Below are positions 53,394 to 62,893 of a stretch of 64,000 nt of DNA, piece after piece. How positions within the stretch are numbered: position 1 is the stretch's first letter; each line of letters opens with the position of its first letter. The position numbers and the translations under genes are program-made. This DNA comes from Desulfovibrionaceae bacterium (GTDB lineage: Bacteria; Desulfobacterota; Desulfovibrionia; Desulfovibrionales; Desulfovibrionaceae): positions 62,001 to 126,000 of the forward strand of contig JAQXJC010000031.1 of NCBI GenBank assembly GCA_029008115.1. Direction: 5' to 3'. The notes beneath the pieces are model-generated. The model did no database searches. It was given only the letters and a program-made list of their open reading frames with translations, and was not told where the DNA came from.

Positions 53394-53977
53394 GCCTGCC
53401 GTGCGCGCAGGGAGAGTACGGCGCCCAATGCCGCCACGGCATAGACCGTCGGCCATGTGAGCGCGTCAGCCTGAATCAGAAGCTGGCGCGCCTGCAACGA
53501 GACCGTCATCTCCACTACCGTGACATAGCTGAGGATAAAGAAAAACAGCTGAAGCAGCAGGCGCTGCCGGATGGCACAGAATACCGCCCTGCCCGGCGGA
53601 CAGGCCACACCCGGCACATGCCCGGCCCAGTGATGTACCTGCCCCAGCACGGTATTGCGGTACAGACGCATCCAGCGTTCCAGCCAGGCGCCGCCATAGG
53701 CGCACAGAACGGCAAACAGCAGCGGCAACAGCAATGGCGCCGGTGTCTTCCATTGAAAATGCAGACACAAGGGCGCCATCAGCCAGAATGCAAATCCATG
53801 CAGCGGCGGCACAATGCTCCCCAGGGGGAGCACATCCAGCCAAAACAGCTCAAGAACAATCCCCAGGGGAAGAATATGCTCCCATTCCCCCGTCACCGCC
53901 CCCACCAGCAGGGCCAGCAGCAGAGGCCGATCCAGCAGCCCAAGACAGCATGACTGCCGGAATGCCGCGCTCAGCAC
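53339..53977 (-). CDS. PTS mannose-family IIC component
   Basis: This is an inner-membrane sugar permease subunit of the mannose/sorbose PTS class, 212 residues long with about six hydrophobic segments. Family-like stretches are LLALLVGAVTGEW, LGIVLELFWLDVLPLGSIVPP and the repeated leucine-rich helices near the C-terminus (VYAVAALGAVLSLRARQAYL). Classical members work with a IID subunit, which is not present downstream in the window. The gene is convergent with rluB and shares 55 bases with it. It follows the IIB gene by 36 bases. Confidence 0.82.
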   Translation of the reverse strand: MLSAAFRQSCCLGLLDRPLLLALLVGAVTGEWEHILPLGIVLELFWLDVLPLGSIVPPLHGFAFWLMAPLCLHFQWKTPAPLLLPLLFAVLCAYGGAWLERWMRLYRNTVLGQVHHWAGHVPGVACPPGRAVFCAIRQRLLLQLFFFILSYVTVVEMTVSLQARQLLIQADALTWPTVYAVAALGAVLSLRARQAYLTLGAVLAALALYSFF

Positions 53978-54013
53978 AAAAAAAAAGCGCTGAATAAACC
54001 AGAAAGCATCAAA

Positions 54014-54484
54014 TCAGGCAAGCTGAACATCAAGGCCTCGTGTATTTTCAGTAGGAACGCAACGGAAGTCGAGCGAGACGCCGGCATCACGCATGGAACG
54101 CAGCTGCCCTTCCTCCTGCGGGGAGACAGCGACGTGGGGCAGCAGCTGACGCTTTCCTTCACTGTAATGCAGGTTGCCAATATTCAGTGAAGACATGGGC
54201 ATGCCCGTGGAAAATGCGGCAAAGGCATCCCCGCAGTCCATAAAAAGGACAAATGCAGTGTCTTCACAGGCAGCCAGCGTCGCTTCCAGGGCATTCAGGG
54301 GGATGAAGTGGACGGCAACCCGCTGGGGAACGGCCAGGGAAATGATCTGCTGGCGCAGCATGTCTTCAGCCAGGGCATCATTGGCGACAACAAGATCACG
54401 CGCCCCGGTATAGGGCAGCCATGCCTCAATCACCTGGCCATGCACCAGACGGTTGTCTATACGGAAATAAACCGTGCGCGGCAT
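54014..54484 (-). CDS. PTS mannose-family IIB component
   Basis: This is a cytoplasmic phosphocarrier subunit of 156 residues. The phosphorylated histidine is residue 15 in DNRLVHGQVIEAWLP. PYTGARDLVVANDALAEDM and MSSLNIGNLHYSEGKRQL are typical of the mannose, sorbose and fructose IIB family. It receives phosphate from the IIA protein encoded immediately upstream, two bases away. The transported sugar is not known. Confidence 0.92.
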   Translation of the reverse strand: MPRTVYFRIDNRLVHGQVIEAWLPYTGARDLVVANDALAEDMLRQQIISLAVPQRVAVHFIPLNALEATLAACEDTAFVLFMDCGDAFAAFSTGMPMSSLNIGNLHYSEGKRQLLPHVAVSPQEEGQLRSMRDAGVSLDFRCVPTENTRGLDVQLA

Positions 54485-54486
54485 AG

Positions 54487-54915
54487 CTATCTTGCCCTGT
54501 TTTTCAGCATGGAGCCGGCCACGACAATGCCGCTCTTTCCGGCCTCACCAGCCAGTTCCGCCAGTTCCGCCAGCGGCTTTCTGCGGGAAGAAGCCACCTT
54601 CAGCACCATGGGCAGATTCACGCCGGTGACAACCTCCACATGATGCGTCGCCAGCAGGGAAAGCGCAAGATTGGTGGGCGTGCCGCCGAACATATCTGTC
54701 AGCACAATGACGCCGGCCCCCTTGTCCAGACGTTCAGCGGCATCGGTCAGACGGGCCACCGTTTCACTCACATCAAGAGCCACATCCACGCTGATGGAGC
54801 TGCAATCACCTATGGGGCCGAGAATGAACTCCGCCATGCGCAATATGGCGGAACCGTAATCCGCGTGGGCAACGATAATGATGCCGACTTCCGTACCTGT
54901 CTGTGCTTCGCCCAT
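54487..54915 (-). CDS. PTS mannose-family IIA component
   Basis: This is a cytoplasmic phosphocarrier of 142 residues. The acceptor histidine is residue 17 in IIIVAHADYGSAI. The conserved VIVLTDMFGGTPTNLAL and VEVVTGVNLPMVLK segments confirm the family. It is followed by IIB with a two-base gap, and rapZ lies 14 bases upstream. The location beside rpoN, hpf and rapZ suggests it takes the place of the PtsN found in enterobacterial operons, as a signalling phosphocarrier. That reading is inference. Confidence 0.93.
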   Translation of the reverse strand: MGEAQTGTEVGIIIVAHADYGSAILRMAEFILGPIGDCSSISVDVALDVSETVARLTDAAERLDKGAGVIVLTDMFGGTPTNLALSLLATHHVEVVTGVNLPMVLKVASSRRKPLAELAELAGEAGKSGIVVAGSMLKNRAR

Positions 54916-54929
54916 GTCCGCAGCCTCCT

Positions 54930-55841
54930 TTATCCCAGTTCCCAGTGCCGGTGCTCGATGGCGACGGGAAAATCCGCCTGCTTCAGCTTCCGGTATATGT
55001 CTTCAGCCATGGCCACCGAACGGTGCCTCCCGCCCGTGCAGCCCACGCCTATGGTCACGCGGAAGCGCCCTTCCGCCTCCATGAGCGGCAGCGTGAACAG
55101 CAGCAGCTCCAGAACCTTCTGCCGGTACTGCCGTGCAAAATCCTCCGCGAATACGTAGTCCGCCACAGCTCTGTCCTTTCCGGACATGGGCCGGAGCGCG
55201 TCCACAAAGTAGGGATTCGGCAGGAAGCGCAGGTCAAAAACCATATCCGCATCACGGGGAATCCCGTACTTGAAGCCAAAGGACACAATATTCACCCGAA
55301 TATTGCGCAGACGCTCCTTGCGGCGCGCATGCCAGCGCCTTTGAATGGCCCGGCGCAGGTCGTGAATGGAAAAATTCGACGTATCCAGCACCAGATCGGC
55401 ACGCTCGCGCAGGGGAGCAAGGCGGGTCATCTCCTCCTGTATGGCGGCTTCCAGACTGATGCCCTCCCGTTCCAGCGGATGGGGACGCCGTGTCGCCGCA
55501 TATCTTCTGGTCAGAATCTGGGGCGAGGATTCCAGAAAAAGCACGACAGTCCTGTGTCCCTGCGCTTCCAGCTGTGCCAGTGCGGCCTGGATTTCCCGCA
55601 TGAAATCCTCCTGCCGCATATCCAGCCCCAGCGCCATGCCCGTGAAATGCTGCATGGAGGGACGCGCCATCATGGCAGCCATGTCCGCAGCCAGGCTGGC
55701 CGGCAGGCCATCCACGGTAAAGCAGCGCAAATCCTCAAAAACCCGCAGCGCCGTACTCTTGCCTGCCCCGGAAAGCCCCGTGACTATGCAGACTTCGCGC
55801 AAATCCGCTCCGGCATGTGTGACAGATGCTTCTTGGCTCAT
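54930..55841 (-). CDS. rapZ: RNase adapter protein RapZ
   Basis: RapZ (YvcJ/YhbJ family) binds nucleotides and, in E. coli, guides RNase E to a small RNA that controls amino sugar synthesis. The 303-residue protein has Walker A GLSGAGKST at residues 22-30, a Walker B-like VVLFLESS, and LVLDTSNFSIHDLR. The C-terminal GCTGGRHRSVAMAE lies in the conserved domain that binds RNA or nucleotide sugar. It lies between hpf and the PTS genes, as in many proteobacteria. Whether a GlmZ-like RNA exists here is unknown. Confidence 0.95.
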   Translation of the reverse strand: MSQEASVTHAGADLREVCIVTGLSGAGKSTALRVFEDLRCFTVDGLPASLAADMAAMMARPSMQHFTGMALGLDMRQEDFMREIQAALAQLEAQGHRTVVLFLESSPQILTRRYAATRRPHPLEREGISLEAAIQEEMTRLAPLRERADLVLDTSNFSIHDLRRAIQRRWHARRKERLRNIRVNIVSFGFKYGIPRDADMVFDLRFLPNPYFVDALRPMSGKDRAVADYVFAEDFARQYRQKVLELLLFTLPLMEAEGRFRVTIGVGCTGGRHRSVAMAEDIYRKLKQADFPVAIEHRHWELG

Positions 55842-55890
55842 GGATATTGGAACAGGCGCGCGCCCCGCGAAAGGAGCGCGCGCGTCAATG

Positions 55891-56430
55891 CTAGATGACA
55901 GGGTCTATGAGGCCATACTTGCCATTGCGGCGTCTGTAGACCACGTTGACCCGGGAGGAATCCGCATTCACAAATACCAGAAAATCATTGCTGCTGGCAT
56001 CCAGCTGCATGATGGCCTCATCCAGCAGCAAGGGCTTCTGCGCAAAACGATCCGTGCCAATCACGGGCAGTTCGTCTTCTTCCTCGCCGCCCACGGCCGC
56101 GCGGAACACATCCACGTCCACATCCCTTGCCGTGCGGCGCTGCTCCTTGCTACGGGACACATGCTTCTTGATCTGCGCTTCCAGCTTGTCCGTCACCAGA
56201 TCAATGGACGCATACATTTCCTGCGAGCTCTCCGAGGCGGCGAGGTGCAGGCCCTCCCCTGCCACGGCGACTTCACACGTATGGCGGAACTTGTCGACAG
56301 CCAGCACCACCTGAACTTCCAGCCCGGCGGACTTGCCGAAGAACCTGCCGAGCTTTTCCATACGCCGGCGGGCATACTTCTTCAAATGATCGGAAGGTTC
56401 AAAATTCTTGAATGTGAAGGTGATATTCAT
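55891..56430 (-). CDS. hpf: Ribosome hibernation promoting factor, long form
   Basis: HPF binds the small subunit decoding centre in slow growth, and the long form dimerises ribosomes to 100S particles. The 179-residue protein starts MNITFTFKNFEPSDHLKKYA. The N-terminal domain ends near residue 105. The C-terminal dimerisation domain follows (KPLLLDEAIMQLDASSNDFLVFVNADSSRVNVVYRRR, from near residue 135). The start at 56430 is set by homology; upstream codons look untranslated. It lies 22 bases after rpoN. Confidence 0.94.
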   Translation of the reverse strand: MNITFTFKNFEPSDHLKKYARRRMEKLGRFFGKSAGLEVQVVLAVDKFRHTCEVAVAGEGLHLAASESSQEMYASIDLVTDKLEAQIKKHVSRSKEQRRTARDVDVDVFRAAVGGEEEDELPVIGTDRFAQKPLLLDEAIMQLDASSNDFLVFVNADSSRVNVVYRRRNGKYGLIDPVI

Positions 56431-56452
56431 AGAAGCCCTCCCTGTACGGGTG

Positions 56453-57880
56453 TTAGAAGTGCTCCCTGCGCCGGGATGAGGACGGAATATCCAAAGCCGT
56501 CCTGTATTTGGCGACAGTCCTTCTTGCAATGTTGACCTTCAGATGCTCCTTGAGAAGCTCTCCGATGCGCTCATCGCTGAGGGGATTTCTGGGGTCCTCC
56601 TCGCTGATGAACTTCTTCAGCAGCGCCTTCACGCTCTCCGAACCGACCTGACTGCCGTCATCAAGGGCCAGGGCGCTATTGAAGAAGAACTTCAGCTCGA
56701 AAATGCCATGCGGCGTGGCCACGTACTTGTTCATGGTGATGCGACTCACCGTGGATTCGTGCATGCCGATGTCATCCGCAATTTCCTTCAGAATCAGGGG
56801 CGCCAGCCTGGTCACGCCTTCCTCAAAGAAGGGACGCTGATGCCGCACAATGCTCTCCACCACCTTATACAAGGTACGCTGCCGCTGGTACAGACTTTTT
56901 ATCAGCCAGGATGCGGCGCGGGACTTCTCGTTGCAGTATTCACGCTCCTTTTCGGAAATGCCGGAAAGCTGCTGGGCCGGCACGCTGGCCAGCTGGAGCT
57001 GCGGCAGTCCCTCCTCGTTGAGCATGATGACAAAGTCATCGGCAACCTTGTAGACAAAGACGTCCGGGCTGACATAGGCAGGCTCCCCTCCGCCGAAGCT
57101 GGCGCCGGGCATGGGGTCCAGCCCCTGAATAATATCCAGGTATTCACGGAAGTCCTCCATGTCCAGACGGAACTTCCGCAACAGCGGCTTGTAGCGTCTG
57201 GCCTCCAGATCGCCCAAATGCTTTGTGACCAGCTCCACCAGGACGGGATCACGATCATAGCGCAGGTTCTTCAGCTGCGCCAGCAGGCATTCCTCCGCAT
57301 CACGCGCCGCCACGCCCACAGGATCGAAAAGCTGGATTCTTTCCAGAACGGGAATCACCTCTTCCGGCTCTGTTTCCGTAAATTCAGCGATTTCTTCAAC
57401 CGTTGCCTGAAGATATCCGGCAGAGGAAAGATTGCCGATAATCGCCTCGCCGATGACCATCTGGCGTTCTGTCAGATCGGAAAGGCGCAACTGCCACAGC
57501 AAATGCCCCGCCAGTGTCGGCCTGACAGAGCAGCGTGTTTCAAGGGGATTCGTATCTTCCGGTACATCCTGACCCGAAGGCTGCGCCGCCTTGGGCGTAC
57601 TGGCAAATTCACCAAGATAGTCCTCCCAGTCAGCGGCCCGGGACGACTCCCTGTCATACACCTCTTCAGCATCAGGCTTGCGTTCCGGCTCATGCGTCGG
57701 AGCTTCCTGCTCCGCAGCCGCAGGCGCCTCCTCAAGAAAGGGATTCTCCATCAGCGCCTGCTGCACCGTCTCCACCAGCTCGACGCGGGAGAGCTGCAAC
57801 AGCTTGATCGCCTGCTGGAGTTGAGGGGTCATGACCAGCTGCTGCGCCAGTTTCAGTTGCTGCCGTAATTCCAGTCCCAT
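56453..57880 (-). CDS. rpoN: RNA polymerase sigma-54 factor
   Basis: Sigma-54 directs transcription that needs an enhancer-binding ATPase, often for nitrogen, flagella or metabolism genes. The 475-residue protein starts MGLELRQQLKLAQQLVMTPQLQQAIKLLQ, the activator-contact region I. An acidic linker and the core-binding region follow. The DNA-binding C-terminus has the RpoN box ARRTVAKYR. All parts are intact. It heads the block with hpf, rapZ and mannose-type PTS genes. Upstream pyrG ends in its own terminator. Confidence 0.97.
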   Translation of the reverse strand: MGLELRQQLKLAQQLVMTPQLQQAIKLLQLSRVELVETVQQALMENPFLEEAPAAAEQEAPTHEPERKPDAEEVYDRESSRAADWEDYLGEFASTPKAAQPSGQDVPEDTNPLETRCSVRPTLAGHLLWQLRLSDLTERQMVIGEAIIGNLSSAGYLQATVEEIAEFTETEPEEVIPVLERIQLFDPVGVAARDAEECLLAQLKNLRYDRDPVLVELVTKHLGDLEARRYKPLLRKFRLDMEDFREYLDIIQGLDPMPGASFGGGEPAYVSPDVFVYKVADDFVIMLNEEGLPQLQLASVPAQQLSGISEKEREYCNEKSRAASWLIKSLYQRQRTLYKVVESIVRHQRPFFEEGVTRLAPLILKEIADDIGMHESTVSRITMNKYVATPHGIFELKFFFNSALALDDGSQVGSESVKALLKKFISEEDPRNPLSDERIGELLKEHLKVNIARRTVAKYRTALDIPSSSRRREHF

Positions 57881-57996
57881 GCTAGACTCTTTTCTCTGAC
57901 TCGATTGATGACTTCCGGTTTTGTTCCAGCCTTGCATAAAAATCTTGCCACAAGCAAGGGCAACATGCAAGCCGCCAGCCCTGAAAACAGCCAAAA

Positions 57997-58024
57997 CAGA
58001 AAAAGGCCCCGGACTGCGGGGCCT
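57997..58024 (-). terminator. Rho-independent terminator after pyrG
   Basis: AGGCCCCG (58004-58011) pairs with CGGGGCCT (58017-58024) around a five-base loop. On the minus strand TTTTTCTGTTTTGG follows. It is 13 bases after the pyrG stop. Confidence 0.88.
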
Positions 58025-58036
58025 CCTTCTGGCTAC

Positions 58037-59784
<1,748 letters not shown>

Positions 59785-59792
<8 letters not shown>

Positions 59793-59812
59793 ACTTTCCC
59801 TAGCAACGTCAA
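59785..59812 (-). promoter_or_regulatory. Candidate pyrG promoter overlapping the purQ promoter
   Basis: On the minus strand TTGACG (59812-59807) and TGTAAA (59790-59785) are spaced by 16 bases. Its -10 overlaps the -10 of the purQ promoter, so the two promoters would compete. Confidence 0.4.
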
Positions 59813-59909
59813 AAGCTAAGATGCCTGCGTCCCGCCTGGTGAAGGTGCACGCAGACAACATGCTGGTTTACTTCATAATTTCCAAAGGATTCAGGAGGCC
59901 TCTGCCGCT

Positions 59910-60719
59910 ATGGCTACAGTCAACACGCTGGTGATCACGGGCTACGGCACCAATTCTCATCTGGAAACAGCCCATACCGCCCGCCTGGCCGGCTCGGATC
60001 GTGCCGACGTGGTGCATTTTTCCGACATCGTTTCCGGCAAGGTGAAGCTGCACGACTACCACTTCCTCATCTTCCCCGGCGGCTTCCTGGACGGGGACGA
60101 CCTCGGCGCCGGGCACGCCGCCAGCATGCGCTGGCGCTATCTGGCCGATGCCGCAGGCACGCCGCTGCTGGACAGTCTGCGCGCCTTTTTGGACGAAGGC
60201 AAGCTGGTGCTGGGCATCTGCAACGGCTTTCAGCTGCTGGTCAAACTGGGCGTGCTGCCCGCGCTGGACGGGAAACGCTTCGAGCGCCAGGTCTCCCTTG
60301 GCCACAACGATTCCGCCCGCTATGAAGACCGCTGGGTTCACCTCAAGCCCAATGAAAAAAGCCCCTGCATCTTCACCCGCGGCCTGAGCGAGCTGAACAT
60401 CCCCGTGCGCCATGGCGAAGGCAAGCTCATTCCCATGAATGACGAATGCCTGCGCCGCATTCAGGAGGAAAACCTCATTGCCCTGCAATACGTGCACCCC
60501 GAAACGCACGAGCCTACGCAGGAATATCCCTACAATCCCAACGGCTCTCCGCTGGCCATCGCCGGCCTGACCGATCCCACCGGTCACGTGCTGGGTCTCA
60601 TGCCGCACCCCGAAGCCTTCCACCACGTCACCAATCATCCCGCGTGGACTCGCGGCGAGCTGGACGCACCGGGCACCATGCTCTTCCTGAACGCAGTGAA
60701 GTACCTGCGCGGCCTGTAG
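59910..60719 (+). CDS. purQ: Phosphoribosylformylglycinamidine synthase glutaminase subunit
   Basis: PurQ releases ammonia from glutamine for the fourth step of purine synthesis. The 269-residue protein has the nucleophile in LGICNGFQLLVKLG near residue 100 and the GGFLDGDDLGAG segment. The closing catalytic pair is in LMPHPEAFHH. CAGGAGG lies 11 bases before the ATG. The gene has no purL or purS beside it here; the next gene lies beyond a terminator. Confidence 0.92.
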   Translation: MATVNTLVITGYGTNSHLETAHTARLAGSDRADVVHFSDIVSGKVKLHDYHFLIFPGGFLDGDDLGAGHAASMRWRYLADAAGTPLLDSLRAFLDEGKLVLGICNGFQLLVKLGVLPALDGKRFERQVSLGHNDSARYEDRWVHLKPNEKSPCIFTRGLSELNIPVRHGEGKLIPMNDECLRRIQEENLIALQYVHPETHEPTQEYPYNPNGSPLAIAGLTDPTGHVLGLMPHPEAFHHVTNHPAWTRGELDAPGTMLFLNAVKYLRGL

Positions 60720-60819
60720 GCAAAGGACTTGACATCGCAGGGCAGATCAATCACAAATGCAGACTTGCCTGCCCGCAAGGCCGGCCTGCCGCACGCCGCG
60801 GACGCCGCAGACCAGTAAG

Positions 60820-60854
60820 GGCGCTTTTTCCGCCGCCGGGAAAAGCGCCTTTTT
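60820..60854 (+). terminator. Terminator between purQ and the Nif3-like gene
   Basis: GGCGCTTTT (60820-60828) pairs with AAAAGCGCC (60841-60849) and TTTTT follows. The T-run is directly followed by the ribosome site AAGGAG of the next gene. Confidence 0.85.
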
Positions 60855-60866
60855 AAGGAGACAGCC

Positions 60867-61646
60867 ATGCGCATAGCCGATATTATCGCTGCCATCGAGA
60901 CGACAGCGCCGCTTTTTGCCGCCGCTCCGTGGGATGTTTCCGGAATGCAGGTGGCCGCGCGGCGCACAGAGATCACGCGGCTGGCAGTCTGTCTCGATCC
61001 CCTGCCCGGACAGATACGGGCCGCCGCGGCCCTGGGCGCGGACATGGTGCTTTCCCACCATCCCCTGCTCCTGAAGGCGCGGCTGCCCTCGCGGCTGGAC
61101 GGCTATCATGAAACGCTGTCGCTGCTGTTCCGGCACGACATGCCTCTGTATGCCGCCCATACCTCGCTGGATGCCAATCCGCATGGTCCGGCAGGCTGGG
61201 TGGCGCGGCTGCTGAAACTTTCCGGCACAGAAATTTTGGAGCAAACAGCAGAAAAGGAAGGCCGCGTATATGGCTTCGGCTTCTGCGGAGAGATCGCCCC
61301 GCGCACGCTGGACCAGATTCTGGACATGCTGCGGCCGCATATTTCGCTGGACAATGCCATGCTCTGTGGCCGCCCCGCACCGGACAGCATCCGCCGCATT
61401 GCATGCTGTCCCGGCTCCGGCGCCTCCCTGCTGGGGGAGGCCGCACGGCTTGGCGCGGATTTGTACATCACCGGCGATGTCAAATACCATACCGCCCTGG
61501 ACGCGGAACTCTGCGTGCTGGACGTGGGACATCACAGCCTGGAGGAAGAAATGATGCGCCGGTTTGCGCGGGAGCTGTCCCGGAACCTTTCCGGCACGGA
61601 AGTTGTCTTTCTCCCGTCCGGCTCTCCCTTTCACCGTGTGCACTAA
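60867..61646 (+). CDS. Nif3-like dinuclear metal centre protein (YbgI/DUF34)
   Basis: This 259-residue protein belongs to the Nif3/DUF34 family. Members form hexameric rings with a two-metal site and have an unsettled function. Metal-binding segments are VLSHHPLLLKARLP, YAAHTSLDANPHG and the C-terminal VLDVGHHSLEEEMM. The metal ligands all look intact. AAGGAGACAGCC precedes the ATG. The following zinc-ribbon coiled-coil gene, 18 bases away, is a known frequent neighbour of Nif3-like genes. Confidence 0.9.
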   Translation: MRIADIIAAIETTAPLFAAAPWDVSGMQVAARRTEITRLAVCLDPLPGQIRAAAALGADMVLSHHPLLLKARLPSRLDGYHETLSLLFRHDMPLYAAHTSLDANPHGPAGWVARLLKLSGTEILEQTAEKEGRVYGFGFCGEIAPRTLDQILDMLRPHISLDNAMLCGRPAPDSIRRIACCPGSGASLLGEAARLGADLYITGDVKYHTALDAELCVLDVGHHSLEEEMMRRFARELSRNLSGTEVVFLPSGSPFHRVH

Positions 61647-61664
61647 TGTTTTTTAGGAGGGTAC

Positions 61665-62438
61665 ATGAGCGTCTACCTTAAGCAGATCAAGCAGCTCGTC
61701 GAGCTGCAGAAAGTTGATGATGTCATCTATTCCGTCAGAAAAGAGCTTCAGGAAGCCCCGCAGGAGCTGAAGGCTCTGGAAGAACGCTTTGCCGAAATCG
61801 AGGGGAACCGCGCCAGGATCGTTGAAAAGCTCGACCATCTTCAGGATCAGCAGAAGCGCCTCTCCAGCGAAATTGATGATGACTCTGCCCGCCTGAAAAA
61901 GAGCAAGAGCAAGCTCATGCAGGTGGAGAACACGCGCGAATATCACGCCATGATGCGCGAAATGGACAGCATGGAGAAGATCAACCGCTCGCGTGAGGAA
62001 GAAAAGTTCGCCCTGCTGGAAGAGCTCCAGCTCCAGAGCGACAGGCTGGCGGAAATCGACCTGACCTATACGGGCGTGAAGGCCGAGCTGGAAGTGAAGC
62101 GAGACGGCCTTCAGGGCAAGCTGGACGCCGCCGAGGCCAGACTTGCCGATCTGGAAGAACAGCGCGCGGCCTCCAGCAGCCAGGTACCCCAGCCTGTGTT
62201 CCAGCGCTATGAATTCATCCGCAGCCGCCTGGAACATCCGGTCATTGTTCCGGTAAAGGAAGGCATCTGCTCAGGCTGCAACATCGCCATTCCGCCGCAG
62301 ACCTTCATTGAACTGCAACGCGGCCAGCAGATTCTGAGCTGCCCCAACTGCCAGCGCCTCATCTACTGGTGCGAGCACTTCTCCGCCCCCGAAGCGGAGG
62401 CGCCCAAGAAGCCCATGCAGTTCTTCGTCAACGATTAG
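61665..62438 (+). CDS. Coiled-coil zinc-ribbon protein (C4-type, CT398-like)
   Basis: This 257-residue protein has about 180 residues of helical coiled coil (LKALEERFAEIEGNRARIVE; QLQSDRLAEIDLTY) and a C4 zinc ribbon near the C-terminus. The four cysteines are in GICSGCNIAIPP and LSCPNCQRLIYW. The family is often called the YbgI-partner zinc-ribbon or CT398-like protein. Its biochemical role is not settled, although DNA or RNA binding has been proposed. It follows the Nif3-like gene and precedes rnpB. Confidence 0.88.
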   Translation: MSVYLKQIKQLVELQKVDDVIYSVRKELQEAPQELKALEERFAEIEGNRARIVEKLDHLQDQQKRLSSEIDDDSARLKKSKSKLMQVENTREYHAMMREMDSMEKINRSREEEKFALLEELQLQSDRLAEIDLTYTGVKAELEVKRDGLQGKLDAAEARLADLEEQRAASSSQVPQPVFQRYEFIRSRLEHPVIVPVKEGICSGCNIAIPPQTFIELQRGQQILSCPNCQRLIYWCEHFSAPEAEAPKKPMQFFVND

Positions 62439-62496
62439 CCCCTGCCTGGCTGAAGGAAAAATCTCCTTTGGACTAGCCATGCACGCCTTTTTGCGA

Positions 62497-62502
62497 TAGA
62501 AT
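62497..62502 (+). promoter_or_regulatory. Probable -10 element of rnpB
   Basis: TAGAAT lies six bases before the predicted 5' end of the RNase P RNA, which is the expected spacing. No good -35 hexamer could be assigned. Confidence 0.4.
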
Positions 62503-62507
62503 TTTTC

Positions 62508-62870
62508 AGCACAAGAGCCGGACAGGCCACCGCTGCGGGATATTTCCCGGAGAGGAAAGTCCGGGCTCCACAGGGCAGGACGCCGGATAACATCCGGGAG
62601 GGGCGACCCTCAGCAAGCGCAACAGAAAGCAGACCGCCGCATCTATTGCGGTAAGGGTGAAACGGTGGGGTAAGAGCCCACCAGATGCTCTGGTAACAGA
62701 GCATGCTGGGCATGCCTCGTCTGGAGCAAGACCAAATAGGGAAGGCGGCTGGCCCGGCCGAGCCTTCCGGGTAGGTTGCTTGAGGGTGCGGGTAACCGCA
62801 CTCCTAGAGGAATGGTGGCCCCCGCCTTCGGGCGGCGACAGAACCCGGCTTATCGTCCGGCTCTTGTGCT
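62508..62870 (+). ncRNA. rnpB: RNase P RNA (bacterial type A)
   Basis: This is the catalytic RNA that removes 5' leaders from tRNA precursors. The universal core is present: GAGGAAAGTCCGGGCTCC near 62552, GCAACAGAAAG near 62617, AGAGGAATGG near 62805 and ACAGAACCCGGCTTATCG near 62838. The ends form a 16-bp P1 helix (62508-62523 with 62855-62870), which fixes the boundaries. No T-run terminator follows; ispDF starts 24 bases further on. Confidence 0.95.
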
Positions 62871-62893
62871 GAAATCAATCATGGTGAAAAGCT

